Below are positions 8,844 to 16,998 of a stretch of 64,000 nucleotides of DNA, one piece after another. Numbering within the stretch: the stretch's first letter is position 1; the number at the start of each line of letters is the position of its first letter. The translations under genes were made by a program, and so were the position numbers. The stretch comes from G963422745 sp963422745 (GTDB lineage: Bacteria > Actinomycetota > Acidimicrobiia > Acidimicrobiales > Aldehydirespiratoraceae), in the NCBI GenBank assembly GCA_963422745.1, contig OY730477.1, positions 2,356,001-2,420,000 on the forward strand, read 5' to 3'. The notes beneath the pieces are model-generated. The model saw only the letters and a list, made by a program, of their open reading frames with translations, was not told the DNA's origin and did no database searches.

Positions 8844-8879
8844 CCACGGCCTTACCCGAAGAGGGGATCGGGCGCGGAA

Positions 8880-8951
8880 GGGACACCGTCGGGCGATGGC
8901 GGCGGGCTCCACCAGATTATCGACTTTTTGGTTCCCGCCCGACGGTGTCCC
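8880..8951. terminator. Large inverted repeat between convergent genes
   Basis: A perfect 16-bp inverted repeat (GGGACACCGTCGGGCG at 8880-8895 and its complement at 8936-8951) is separated by 40 bases. It lies between the convergent lactonase and dehydratase genes, where a bidirectional terminator is expected. There is no strong U-tract. The segment GTCGGGCGATGGC occurs again at about 8962, so part of the arm is duplicated. Confidence 0.5.
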
Positions 8952-9003
8952 GCGGTGTCCCGTCGGGCGATGGCAGCCAGCAGACCCGCAGGATCGCGAC
9001 CGT

Positions 9004-10110
9004 CTATCGGTCGTCACGATATTTCTCAATGTAGTCGGCGTCGAGTTCGAGCCCCCAACCCGGATCGTTGGGCAGCGTGTAAATCCCATCGGTGATCGGC
9101 GCCCGGTTGGCGATCAGGTTCCAGAAAAGCGGGTCCCTGGTCGGGTGGAACACCTCCGCGTACGTGGCATGCGGGACCGACGCAAGCATCTGAGCTGCGA
9201 TCTGCGCCTCTTCGTGATGCCCCATCTCGACGCCGAACACCTTTGCGATGCCAGCGATACGACGCCATTCGGTCGGGCCGCCGCTCCAGGATGCGTCGAA
9301 GTTACAAACATCGATGGCGCCCGAGGCGATGAGGTCGCCCATACCCTGGCGCGTGAATTCGCTCTGGCCAGCGGCCACCCGGACACCGGCCATGTACCTG
9401 ACGTCACGCATCCAACGGACGTCGTTGTACCAACACACCGGCTCCTCGAACCAGCGGATGTTCTCCGCGCCGACGAGTCGGACGAACTCCACGGCCTGGG
9501 CAACCGTGTAGCCTTGGTTTGCGTCGACGGTCAGCACGAAATCGTCACCGGCGGCTGCGCGGGCGACCTCAAACCGGTGGGCGTCTTCGGCGGGTGACAT
9601 ACCGCCGATCTTCAACTTGCAGCCAGCGAGACCGAACCCGAGGTAGTCTTCCATCTCCGCAGCCAGTTCGGCGTCGGTCTTGCCGTAATACCCACCGATG
9701 GCGACCATTGGGATGTCTGTGCGGTAGCCGCCCCACAGCTTGTGCACCGGCAAACCGGCGGCCTTCCCGGCGATGTCCCAGAGCACCGAGTCGATAGCAG
9801 CCATCCCCATCACCACGAGCTTGCGATCCCGCAGGATGTCGAAGGTCGGCGCCAGCATGGCGTCCCAGCACTGCTCAACGAGGAGCGGGTCCCTACCCTC
9901 GATGAGCGGGAAGAGTTCCTCGCGCATGATCCGTGCGATCTCATGTTGGGTATCGACCTCGTCGCCGTTGTAGCACTCCCCGACAAGACCGTCGTCGGTA
10001 TGGATGCGGGTGATGAGCGTTGCCCGTTCCGACATCGAGTACTTGGATCCCCTGAAGGTCTCCGCCAATGGGACGACCAGAGGGACCACTTCGATGCGCT
10101 CGATCTTCAC
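9004..10110 (-). CDS. Enolase-superfamily sugar-acid dehydratase (mandelate racemase group)
   Basis: The 368-residue protein has the full active-site set. K-L-K (CKLKIG) at the end of barrel strand 2 is followed by metal ligands D in VDANQGY, E in WFEEP and E in GQSEF, then the general base His in MGHHEE. These are the residues of acid-sugar dehydratases in the mandelate racemase subgroup. It is transcribed from its own regulon operator at 10150. In context it would dehydrate an aldonate to a 2-keto-3-deoxy acid. Exact sugar acid not determinable from sequence. Confidence 0.88.
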   Translation of the reverse strand: MKIERIEVVPLVVPLAETFRGSKYSMSERATLITRIHTDDGLVGECYNGDEVDTQHEIARIMREELFPLIEGRDPLLVEQCWDAMLAPTFDILRDRKLVVMGMAAIDSVLWDIAGKAAGLPVHKLWGGYRTDIPMVAIGGYYGKTDAELAAEMEDYLGFGLAGCKLKIGGMSPAEDAHRFEVARAAAGDDFVLTVDANQGYTVAQAVEFVRLVGAENIRWFEEPVCWYNDVRWMRDVRYMAGVRVAAGQSEFTRQGMGDLIASGAIDVCNFDASWSGGPTEWRRIAGIAKVFGVEMGHHEEAQIAAQMLASVPHATYAEVFHPTRDPLFWNLIANRAPITDGIYTLPNDPGWGLELDADYIEKYRDDR

Positions 10111-10149
10111 GGCGCCCCGAACCTCTCATCCGACATGCCTTCAGGGTAC

Positions 10150-10163
10150 CGGTATCGTTTCCA
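10150..10163. promoter_or_regulatory. Predicted LacI-family operator for the minus-strand dehydratase
   Basis: On the minus strand it reads TGGAAACGATACCG, 40 bases before the dehydratase start, and matches the regulon consensus. Confidence 0.6.
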
Positions 10164-10217
10164 ACACGCCAGCATTGCGCACTCCCCTTCAACACGCCTG
10201 TGATGTGGTGGACCCGG

Positions 10218-10333
10218 GACGAGAAGCGGACGTATCAAGAAAACCCAAGACAAGAAGGCGACGGACGAGAGGCGACGTATCGCGCGGTCGGGCTCACCGC
10301 CAGCAGCCAACCGAGACGAGAGGCGACGTATCG
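10218..10333 (+). repeat. Three imperfect direct repeats in the 10.1-10.4 kb gap
   Basis: The sequence GACGAGAGGCGACGTATCG or a near variant starts at about 10218, 10264 and 10314. The 286-base gap between the dehydratase and the lipoyl gene holds these repeats and the operator at 10150. No convincing gene is present. Confidence 0.7.
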
Positions 10334-10397
10334 AGAAGCGACGATCAAATGATGCCGCCAGCGATCTAACGCCGTGTGGACCCGCGGGCCAGACGGT

Positions 10398-10637
10398 TCA
10401 GCCGCTGGTGATAACGGCGATGGGTTCACCGTTGGCGACCTCGTCCTGCTCAGCGACGAGCCGCTCAGTCACGACACCGGCTATCGGGGCTGGCACGTCG
10501 GCCTCTACCTTGTCTGTCTCGGCCCGCAACAGTGCATCCCCCTCGGCCACGGCGTCGCCTTCGGCGACGAGCCACTCGATGACTACGACCCCTTCGGTCA
10601 TGTCACCCAGTTTCGGCAGCTTGATCGTGTGTCGCAT
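10398..10637 (-). CDS. Stand-alone lipoyl (biotinyl-lipoyl) domain protein
   Basis: The 79-residue protein is a complete lipoyl domain and nothing else. The lipoylation lysine is in the ETDKVEADV turn, and a symmetrical half with PIAGVVTERL follows. It begins MRHTIKLPKLGDMTEG, as in E2 subunits, but lacks the E3-binding and acyltransferase domains. It follows E1 beta and E1 alpha in the same operon, 12 bases after E1 alpha. It would serve as the swinging arm for acyl or aldehyde groups made by that E1. No E2 core or E3 gene is in the window. Confidence 0.85.
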   Translation of the reverse strand: MRHTIKLPKLGDMTEGVVVIEWLVAEGDAVAEGDALLRAETDKVEADVPAPIAGVVTERLVAEQDEVANGEPIAVITSG

Positions 10638-10649
10638 CTAGACCTTTGT

Positions 10650-11632
10650 TCAGTCCGAGAGGACGTTGGCGAACATCGCATCTACGCTGGCACCGGGGGC
10701 TGCCTTGACCGTCTCGACAGCCTCCTCTATTCGCGCCGCAACCCGGGACTCGGTCGCCTCGGCTGCGGAGTCGTCGAGCAGCCCCTCCTGGGTCAGGCGA
10801 GCCCGAAACGTGTTTATCGGGTCCCGCTCAAACCAGCGGTCGAACTCGCCCTCGGGGCGGTAGGGCGCCGTGTCGGCACGAGAGTGCCCGGCGTAGCGGT
10901 ACGTCTTCATCTCCAGCAGCGTCGGGCCCTCCCCCGCCCTGGCACGCATGAGGGCCGTGTGCGTTGCGGCGGCCACGGCATCGGGATCCTGACCGTCCAC
11001 CACCTCGCCCGGCATGGCGTAGCTGGTGGCACGGATGGCGATGTCGGCCACCGGGGTGGTCAGCTCCGTCCTGGAGTACTCGCCGTACCGGTTGTTCTCG
11101 CATACGAAGACGGCTGGCAGCTTCCAGATGGCGGCGAGGTTGAGCGCCTCGTGGAAGGCGCCGATGTTGGTGGAGCCGTCGCCGAACACCGCGAGCGCCG
11201 CGTCGTCGGTCCCACGCACCTGAGCCGTCAGGGCCGCGCCGGCGGCGACCGGGACACCCGCGCCGACGATCGCGAAGGTCGGCAGCAGGCCGACGTCCAT
11301 GTCGCAAAGATGCATCGACCCACCGACACCGCCGACCGAGCCGATCTCACGGCCCATGATCTCGCCGATCACCGAGAGCGGCGTGAGCCCAGGGCCAGCG
11401 CCACTCCGTGACCACGGTAGGTGCACGTCACGTGATCGGTGGGACGAGCCGCAGCAGCCACGCCGACCGCAACCGCTTCCTGACCGACACACAGGTGCGT
11501 GGTGCCGTGCACGATCCCCTCGGCGAAGAGTTGCTGCACCCGATTCTCGAGAGTGCGGATCTCCACCATCCGCTCCCAGCGGGTGAGCCGGTCCGACCTG
11601 AGGGCCTCTCGACGTCGCGTTGGGTTGCTCAC
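10650..11632 (-). pseudogene. TPP-dependent dehydrogenase E1 alpha subunit, interrupted by one frameshift
   Basis: The N-terminal frame starts at GTG 11632, overlapping the E1 beta stop (GTGA), and reaches TYRGHGVALALG. The C-terminal frame resumes at LTPLSVIGEIMGRE and carries GGSMHL, the TPP motif GDGSTNIGAFHEALNLA...ENN and YRYAGHSRAD. One extra G in the GGG near 11385 restores a continuous 327-residue protein. The gene is therefore either a sequencing-error artefact or a fresh mutant. It resembles acetoin/pyruvate dehydrogenase E1 alpha. With E1 beta it would decarboxylate or cleave a 2-oxo or diketo intermediate. Confidence 0.85.
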
Positions 11633-12645
11633 GTGACCATCCCTTCGGTCTCCCACCACGGCGCCGGAGTCTGACCGGTATGCATCAAATGATCGATCTG
11701 TGACCGGATGTAGTCCGGCGACGGCATGTACCGCTTTTCGAGTTCGCGTCCGAAGGGCACCGGGACATCCGGTGCGGTGATCCGCACCGGTGGTGCCGCG
11801 AGGTCGCCGAACAACTCGGCCGCCACCACCGACACGATGTGGGCGCCCCAGCCGCCGAGATGGGGATTCTCCTCGACGGTGGCCACACGGCCCGTCCGCT
11901 CGACCGACTCTAGCACGGCAGCCCGGTCCCACGGCTGGAGCGTCTGGAGGTCGATAACCTCGGCCGACCAGTCCGCTTCCGCTGCGGCGCCGACCGCGAA
12001 ATCGACCATGGATCCGAGTGCCACCACGGTGATGTCGTCGCCGGGCCGGGCCGTGCGGGCCGCTCCGAGTTTGACGACGCCTCCTTCGCCGGTGACGATC
12101 TCGTCGCGGGTGGCATATAGCCTGCGCGGTTCGCAAACGACGGTCGGGTTGTCGTCGCGGATGGCGGCTCGGATCAGGCCATATGCGTTCTGCGGGCCCG
12201 ACGCAACAGCGATCTTGATGCCGGGTGTCCCGAGAATCCAGCTCTCGAGCGTTTGGGAGTGCTGCGCACCGAACCCGAGTCCCGCACCCACCGACGCCCG
12301 TATGGTCATCGGCACCTTCACTTCGCCAGCCGAGAGATAGTGGAACTTCGCCCCCTCGGTCACAAGCTGGTCGAGAGCCACACCGAGGAACTCGATGAAC
12401 ATGATCTCAACGACCGGCCGCAATCCGGTCGCGGCAGCACCAACCGCGGCGCCCAGGAAGCCCATCTCCGAGATCGGCGTGTCTCTCACACGCAGCGGAC
12501 CGAACTCCTCGAGCAGTCCCGCGGAGGTCTTGAAGGGTCCCTCGGCGACGGCGACGTCCTCGCCGAAGACGACCACATCGGAGTCGGCCCTCATCTCCTC
12601 GGCGATCGCCAGCGAGATCGCCTGGTTCATCCTCATCCTCGGCAT
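11629..12645 (-). CDS. TPP-dependent dehydrogenase E1 beta subunit (AcoB/PdhB-like)
   Basis: The 338-residue transketolase-pyrimidine-domain protein has FGEDVAVAEGPFK, the conserved RDTPISEMGF segment, VEIMFIEF and a C-terminal transketolase domain with DLQTLQPWD and EENPHLGGWG. Its order in the operon (beta, alpha, lipoyl domain) is fixed by a GTGA overlap with E1 alpha. In the known L-fucose pathways the diketo acid is cut by a hydrolase; no such gene is present here, so this pair may provide the alternative cleavage. That role is inference. Confidence 0.9.
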   Translation of the reverse strand: MPRMRMNQAISLAIAEEMRADSDVVVFGEDVAVAEGPFKTSAGLLEEFGPLRVRDTPISEMGFLGAAVGAAATGLRPVVEIMFIEFLGVALDQLVTEGAKFHYLSAGEVKVPMTIRASVGAGLGFGAQHSQTLESWILGTPGIKIAVASGPQNAYGLIRAAIRDDNPTVVCEPRRLYATRDEIVTGEGGVVKLGAARTARPGDDITVVALGSMVDFAVGAAAEADWSAEVIDLQTLQPWDRAAVLESVERTGRVATVEENPHLGGWGAHIVSVVAAELFGDLAAPPVRITAPDVPVPFGRELEKRYMPSPDYIRSQIDHLMHTGQTPAPWWETEGMVT

Positions 12646-12684
12646 TTCAGCCTCCTTCGACCCGAGCCGATCCGGCGGCAGTCC

Positions 12685-12885
12685 TCAACCACCGGATCGA
12701 TTCCTCGCATATCCGATCTCGTGCAGATCCATGTAGCAGGTCTCGAAAGCGACGCCGTCGGTACGGAGTCGGCCGTAGTGCTCCACGAAGTCCACACTGT
12801 CTCAGCCGATGTTGGTGGGATGCTCGGACGGACGGATCTCACCGAACCGGCGATGGTAACTGTAGCTGTCGACAACGACGCGCAG
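12685..12885 (-). pseudogene. N-terminal remnant of a sugar isomerase/epimerase (AP-endonuclease-2/IolE-like TIM barrel)
   Basis: Directly after the Gfo/Idh/MocA stop the minus strand reads LRVVVDSYSYHRRFGEIRP, then an in-frame TGA in the place of an expected Trp, then DSVDFVEHYGRLRTDGVAF and ETCYMDL, after which similarity ends at a second stop. VDSYSYHR and ETCYMDL are typical N-terminal strands of xylose-isomerase-like barrels. Only about 65 of roughly 280 residues remain, and no ATG or GTG start is left. It indicates that an isomerase/epimerase step was lost from the operon. Confidence 0.65.
12692..12705. promoter_or_regulatory. Weak candidate LacI operator before E1 beta
   Basis: CCGGATCGATTCCT lies 47 bases upstream of the E1 beta start and overlaps the dead TIM-barrel remnant. 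It keeps the central CG and the TTCC half only. It may have become the regulated promoter of the E1 operon after the upstream gene decayed, or be coincidental. Confidence 0.22.
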
Positions 12886-12886
12886 C

Positions 12887-13987
12887 TCAGGCGCCACCCG
12901 TCACGTCCACGACCTCGCCGATCCGCGCGCTCTTCACGGCCGCGGCGACGACTTCGACCGTCTTGGCTCCGAGATCCGCCGGGGAGTTGTTGGGGACGTC
13001 GCGGCCCAAAGTCAGATCGATAAGCGTGTCGGGCGGCGCGTCACACAGGTACAGACCGGCCTTCGGCGGGAGATCCACCTTGTCATCGACACCGTCTTGG
13101 CGGTAGTGCCACAGGAAGTCCCTCTCGAGATCGAGGATCAGCTGACCCTCGGATCCGTAGGCGCGGATCAGCAGTTGGTGACGCGGCCACGGTTCGTCGG
13201 GTGAATCAATGGCGTTGGCCGGTCCGGGGCAGCTGGCGCCGCTCAGCGAACCGGTGGCGCCGGACTCGAACCGGATACTGACGGCGTCGTGCATGTCCAC
13301 TGCGGCGTTCGCATTGTTCATGAACGCGAAGACTCGCTCGGCCCGTTCACCCGTCAACCACAGAGCGAGACCCATCGCGTGGCTGAGCTGAGCGGGGGCG
13401 TAGCCGCCACCGGACTTCGCAGGATCCACCCAGGTCTCTGCCTCGGGCGCGAACCCCTCAGCGGAACCCTCATAGCCGCCGCCGGTCATCGTGAATAGTT
13501 CGCGGGTTCCCGAAGCCATCGACACCATGAGGTGCTCGATCCGGCCGATACCTCCACCCTCATCCATTATGCGCTTCGCCTCGACGCCGAGTGGGCCGTA
13601 GTTCCACCCGAACGACAACAGCAGGTGACGACCCAGACGGCCCGCGGTCTCATGAAGGTCCCATGCCTGTGCCGGGTCGACGGTGAACGGCTTTTCGCAA
13701 AGGACGTTCGTTCCTGCCTCCATCGCGGCCTTCGAATGCTCATGGTGTAGCGACGACGGGCTGGCGACGACAACTGCGTCGAGATCCCGATCGAGGGCGT
13801 CGGTGTACTCCTCGCTCGCATGGGTGAAACCGAACTGGTCCCGAATGGCTTCGAGCGCCTCGGTCCCTTTTCTCACCACGCTGACGAGCTCGACGTCGTC
13901 TCGTGCTGCCAACACGGGTATGTGATTGCTGACCGCCCATGAACCCGCTCCGATGATTCCGACCCGGACTTTCCCCTGAGTTGCCAC
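12887..13987 (-). CDS. Gfo/Idh/MocA-family oxidoreductase
   Basis: The 366-residue protein has an N-terminal Rossmann domain with VGIIGAGSWAVSNHIP and the CEKPF motif (VLCEKPFTVDPAQA), followed by the family's alpha/beta C-terminal domain. These NAD(P)-dependent enzymes oxidise sugars or sugar acids. It is transcribed divergently from the second SDR, with a shared regulon operator at 14010. Substrate unknown. Confidence 0.9.
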   Translation of the reverse strand: MATQGKVRVGIIGAGSWAVSNHIPVLAARDDVELVSVVRKGTEALEAIRDQFGFTHASEEYTDALDRDLDAVVVASPSSLHHEHSKAAMEAGTNVLCEKPFTVDPAQAWDLHETAGRLGRHLLLSFGWNYGPLGVEAKRIMDEGGGIGRIEHLMVSMASGTRELFTMTGGGYEGSAEGFAPEAETWVDPAKSGGGYAPAQLSHAMGLALWLTGERAERVFAFMNNANAAVDMHDAVSIRFESGATGSLSGASCPGPANAIDSPDEPWPRHQLLIRAYGSEGQLILDLERDFLWHYRQDGVDDKVDLPPKAGLYLCDAPPDTLIDLTLGRDVPNNSPADLGAKTVEVVAAAVKSARIGEVVDVTGGA

Positions 13988-14009
13988 TTGTGCCTCTCCC
14001 TGTGCAAAC

Positions 14010-14023
14010 CGGTAACGTTTCCA
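14010..14023. promoter_or_regulatory. Predicted LacI-family operator in a divergent promoter
   Basis: CGGTAACGTTTCCA, in the 87-base gap between the divergent Gfo/Idh/MocA and SDR genes, matches 12 of 14 consensus positions and could control both directions. Confidence 0.65.
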
Positions 14024-14074
14024 ACACTAGGGAGCCGATTAGGGGAAACGCAAGCCAACTAGCAGGAAGGCAAC

Positions 14075-14818
14075 ATGACGACAAGCGACCCGACAGCGGC
14101 CGCAGATACCGCGAGAACGGCGGCGATCACGGGAGCTGGACGCGGGATCGGTCGGGCGATCGGCACCACTTTACGCGCCGCGGGCCACCGCGTTGCGCAC
14201 CTCGACATCCGCGCCCCAGACGACCGGTCCGACCTCACCGAACCCGACGAGGTCATGTTCGTGGAGTGTGACGTGGCGGACGAGGTGGCTGTCGACAGCG
14301 CCTTCTCACGGATCGAGGCCTCTTTCGGCCCTGTGGAGATCCTCGTGAACAACGCCGGGATCTTCACGATCGAGCCGCTCGGCGACACCTCGCGCGAGGC
14401 CTGGGACCGCATGTTCGCCGTGAACGTCACAGGTGCTTTTCTTTGCACGAAGCGTGCCGTACCGGGAATGAAGGCGAACGGCTGGGGGCGCGTGATCTCT
14501 ATCGGTTCGAGTGCCGGGAAGACAGGCGGGTCCAAGCACATGGCCGCTTACGGCGCGTCCAAAGCGGCTCTCATGGCCTTCGCCAAGGCGGTTGCCTCGG
14601 AGTACGCCTGTCACGGCATCACGTCCAACGCGCTCGCCCCGGCCCTGATCGACACGGCCATGGTGGACGGCATCGCCGACTTTGCCGACCGGATCCCGGT
14701 AGGACGACTCGGCCAGCCCCATGATGTCGCAGCCGCGGTGGCATTCCTGGCATCGGAGGAGGCGTCGTTCATCACCGCTGAGGTGATGGATGTCAACGGC
14801 GGTTTCCTTATTGACTGA
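14075..14818 (+). CDS. Short-chain dehydrogenase/reductase
   Basis: The 247-residue classical SDR has TGAGRGIG at residues 19-26, NNAG near 92, a Ser in IGSSAG, and catalytic Y159-x3-K163. The C-terminus ends DVNGGFLID. It could be the 2-keto-3-deoxy-sugar-acid dehydrogenase or the aldose dehydrogenase; two SDRs in the regulon suggest that both steps are covered. After the stop, about 160 bases contain small duplications (TGACCGCTGG twice) and the next operator. Confidence 0.9.
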   Translation: MTTSDPTAAADTARTAAITGAGRGIGRAIGTTLRAAGHRVAHLDIRAPDDRSDLTEPDEVMFVECDVADEVAVDSAFSRIEASFGPVEILVNNAGIFTIEPLGDTSREAWDRMFAVNVTGAFLCTKRAVPGMKANGWGRVISIGSSAGKTGGSKHMAAYGASKAALMAFAKAVASEYACHGITSNALAPALIDTAMVDGIADFADRIPVGRLGQPHDVAAAVAFLASEEASFITAEVMDVNGGFLID

Positions 14819-14947
14819 CCGCTGGATTGCCTGACCGCTGGCCGACTCCCTATGGCTGGCTCCCGGCATGCGCTGTCGGCACGCAGAACATGTCTCGTCG
14901 ATCCCGGCAGAGTCCCATGGCTGGCGCCTAACGTCGCTGACTTCTGC

Positions 14948-14961
14948 TGGAAACGTTTCTG
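14948..14961. promoter_or_regulatory. Predicted LacI-family operator before the mutarotase
   Basis: TGGAAACGTTTCTG, 22 bases before the mutarotase ATG, matches 13 of 14 consensus positions. Confidence 0.65.
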
Positions 14962-14982
14962 GCGAATCGCTAGCGTGCCAGC

Positions 14983-15297
14983 ATGGAACGCGCCTGCTTC
15001 ACCTTCGAGATCTACCCGCACATGATCGACGAGTACAAGAAGCGCCATGACGAGATCTGGCCTGAACTCGTCGAGGCCATCGAAGAGTCGGGACTGAGGA
15101 ACTACACGCTCTTCAGGCGCGGGACCACCGTCATTGCCTATGTCGAGTGCCATCCCGATGTGGAGACGGCCTTCGACAAGATCGGCGCCACCGACGTGAA
15201 CGCCCGATGGGCGAACTGGTTCACCGAGGTCATAGTGAACCTGACCGACGACGACGGGAACCTGTTCTGGGCCGACGAGGTCTGGCACCTGGACTGA
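14983..15297 (+). CDS. rhaM: L-rhamnose mutarotase family protein (RhaM/DUF718)
   Basis: The 104-residue protein matches the length and pattern of RhaM: an N-terminal strand (CFTFEIYPHMIDEYKKRHDEIWPEL) with the catalytic His, NYTLFRRG in the centre, and a C-terminal ADEVWHLD. It interconverts alpha and beta anomers of a 6-deoxy-L-sugar in the cytoplasm. This is the strongest single hint that the cluster handles an L-rhamnose- or L-fucose-like sugar. It lies immediately downstream of a regulon operator. Confidence 0.88.
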   Translation: MERACFTFEIYPHMIDEYKKRHDEIWPELVEAIEESGLRNYTLFRRGTTVIAYVECHPDVETAFDKIGATDVNARWANWFTEVIVNLTDDDGNLFWADEVWHLD

Positions 15298-15392
15298 GGC
15301 GCTTGGCCCGGATGGGCGACGCAGGGGCGTCTACCTAGGGAGTCGGACGGCTTGACGCGCGACGCTCGGAGGTCTTCGACGTCCCGACCGGC

Positions 15393-16814
15393 TCAGGCCT
15401 CGACGAAACCGATCCCGAGGTGGGAGGCCATCGTCGCCACGGCGCGAGCGAGATGACCGGGAGCGGCGGCGCTGTGGTGGTTCACACCGGCGCTGGCCCA
15501 CCTCCGCCACGCCTCGGGGGCGGGACCCGAAGCGAAACGGAACAAGCCTCCCGTGGTCGGGCTCAAAGGAAGCTCACGGCCGGTGATCTCACCTTCGGCG
15601 ACCACAAGACGGAACCCGCCCGGATCGTCCGGTGCGACGACGAATCCCACCAGCGACGCAGACCCGGGCGGCAATTCGAAACGGACGCGCCATCCGGTCC
15701 GCACGTCGTGCTGAAACCAAGGGTTCGGGCCCAGCGAGGGCGTCACACCCTCGCTGCACCAGCCCAGATCGTGTTCTCCGGAGTTCGCCAACACCACCTC
15801 GTCGGCGTCGAAGTCGACCGCTTCGATCTCGTGATACAGGGCCGCCCCGCCGAGTGATCGGGCTACGTACATGGCAACGGCCGTGAGCACGTCGCCGGTG
15901 CAGGTCCAGGGAATCCCACGGGAAGTCTCGCAACCGAGGCCGAAGCACGGTGCCAACCCGGGCTCGTCACCGAAGCGGATCTCCGCAACGTGGCAGTTCA
16001 TCGACCCGAGCGAGATCTGCTCGTCTTCGTCGAGCGACTGCATGGCCGCGGCGAGCCGCACAGACCGCTCGAGATTCGCGGCGTCTCCCTCATGCACTTC
16101 GAAACGTGAGCGCACCGCGCCTAGGCGCGCTTGGGTGTCGGCGTCGGACACGGCCATATAGCGACGGCGGATCTCGACTGGGGCCACAGACACGACGGTG
16201 AGCCCCAGCGACGCCTCGAGGTCTTCGTCGGGGGCGTCGACGCAGTCGTATCCCGCCAAGGGCACACCGACCCTCGCCAGGCGCGCTCTGGCCAGGCGCG
16301 TCGCCGTGGCCGCGCCAGCGAGGAGTTCGGCTACGGTCGAAGCCCCGCCTGGATCCGACAGGGCCGACAGGTGAAGGTCGTGATGACGCTGGCGACGGTG
16401 CAGGACGCTCGTCAGCATCGGTGTCCCGACGGTCGAGCCGAGAGTGGTGATGGAGGACGCATCGAAATCGTCCTCGACCGTTTCGGCGTTCTGCACCGCC
16501 CATATCACGACGGGGGCGTCGACCCGGTCGAGAAGCTCGGTCGTGTGCGTCGGCGGAACCGCCATCGAGATTGCGACGAGCACTGCTTCGGGGTCGGCGC
16601 CGACAACATCGGCAGCAGCGCCAACGGCAGCGTCGGGTCCGACCACCATGCCGGACCACACGATCTGGACCCCTTCGCCTGCGAGAGCGTTCACCACCCG
16701 CTCGAGAAGTCGTCGACGGTCAGCCCGGAAGTCGGGTCCGGCCTTCGCCTCCCAGAAGTCCCAGTAGGGAAGGATCACGGCGACACGAGGTTTGACGGAC
16801 TGGCCCGGGTTCAT
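15393..16814 (-). CDS. L-fucose/L-arabinose isomerase-like protein
   Basis: The 473-residue protein has the fold pattern of the fucose isomerase superfamily. An N-terminal domain (VAVILPYWDFWEA) precedes a C-terminal catalytic part with NCHVAEIRFG, CETSRGIPWTCTGDVLTA, LYHEIEAVDFDADEVVLANSG and a final GVNHHSA. The acidic residues and His in these segments correspond to the metal site of the family. It is divergent from the gene at 16993, with an operator between. It may isomerise the imported sugar; whether it is catalytically standard is uncertain because the similarity is distant. Confidence 0.75.
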   Translation of the reverse strand: MNPGQSVKPRVAVILPYWDFWEAKAGPDFRADRRRLLERVVNALAGEGVQIVWSGMVVGPDAAVGAAADVVGADPEAVLVAISMAVPPTHTTELLDRVDAPVVIWAVQNAETVEDDFDASSITTLGSTVGTPMLTSVLHRRQRHHDLHLSALSDPGGASTVAELLAGAATATRLARARLARVGVPLAGYDCVDAPDEDLEASLGLTVVSVAPVEIRRRYMAVSDADTQARLGAVRSRFEVHEGDAANLERSVRLAAAMQSLDEDEQISLGSMNCHVAEIRFGDEPGLAPCFGLGCETSRGIPWTCTGDVLTAVAMYVARSLGGAALYHEIEAVDFDADEVVLANSGEHDLGWCSEGVTPSLGPNPWFQHDVRTGWRVRFELPPGSASLVGFVVAPDDPGGFRLVVAEGEITGRELPLSPTTGGLFRFASGPAPEAWRRWASAGVNHHSAAAPGHLARAVATMASHLGIGFVEA

Positions 16815-16836
16815 GGCCGTCGTTATAGTGCAGTAT

Positions 16837-16850
16837 TGGAAACGTTACCA
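16837..16850. promoter_or_regulatory. Predicted LacI-family operator in a divergent promoter
   Basis: TGGAAACGTTACCA, 13 of 14 to consensus and extended by T and A to a 16-bp palindrome, lies 23 bases before the isomerase start and can also serve the plus-strand gene at 16993. Confidence 0.65.
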
Positions 16851-16860
16851 ACGCGTGAGG

Positions 16861-16998
16861 GAGCATGAGCGATACGAGCAAAGCACCACCACATGCGGGA
16901 AGCGGGCACATGCAGGAAGCAGGAAGCATGAGCGATACGAAGAAAGCACCACCGCACGAGGAAAGCACCACCACATGCGGGAAGCGGGAAGCATGAGC
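16861..16998 (+). repeat. Tandem repeats carrying three copies of a start codon region
   Basis: GCATGAGCGA recurs with its ATG at 16865, 16928 and 16993 (spacing 63 and 65), with AAAGCACCACC and ATGCGGGAAGCGGG blocks in between. Only the third ATG opens the real reading frame; the other two are in other frames. The repeat looks like duplication of the gene's ribosome-site/start region. Confidence 0.8.

Noticed and set aside
11370..11400. Programmed ribosomal frameshift in E1 alpha
   Set aside because: No slippery heptamer or pseudoknot-like structure is visible, E1 alpha genes are not known to use recoding, and a GGG/GGGG length change explains it.
10374..11411. 345-residue plus-strand reading frame
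   Set aside because: Antisense to the lipoyl and E1 alpha genes, with low-complexity composition and no motif.
12253..13023. 256-residue plus-strand frame
   Set aside because: Antisense to E1 beta, the TIM-barrel remnant and the Gfo/Idh/MocA gene.
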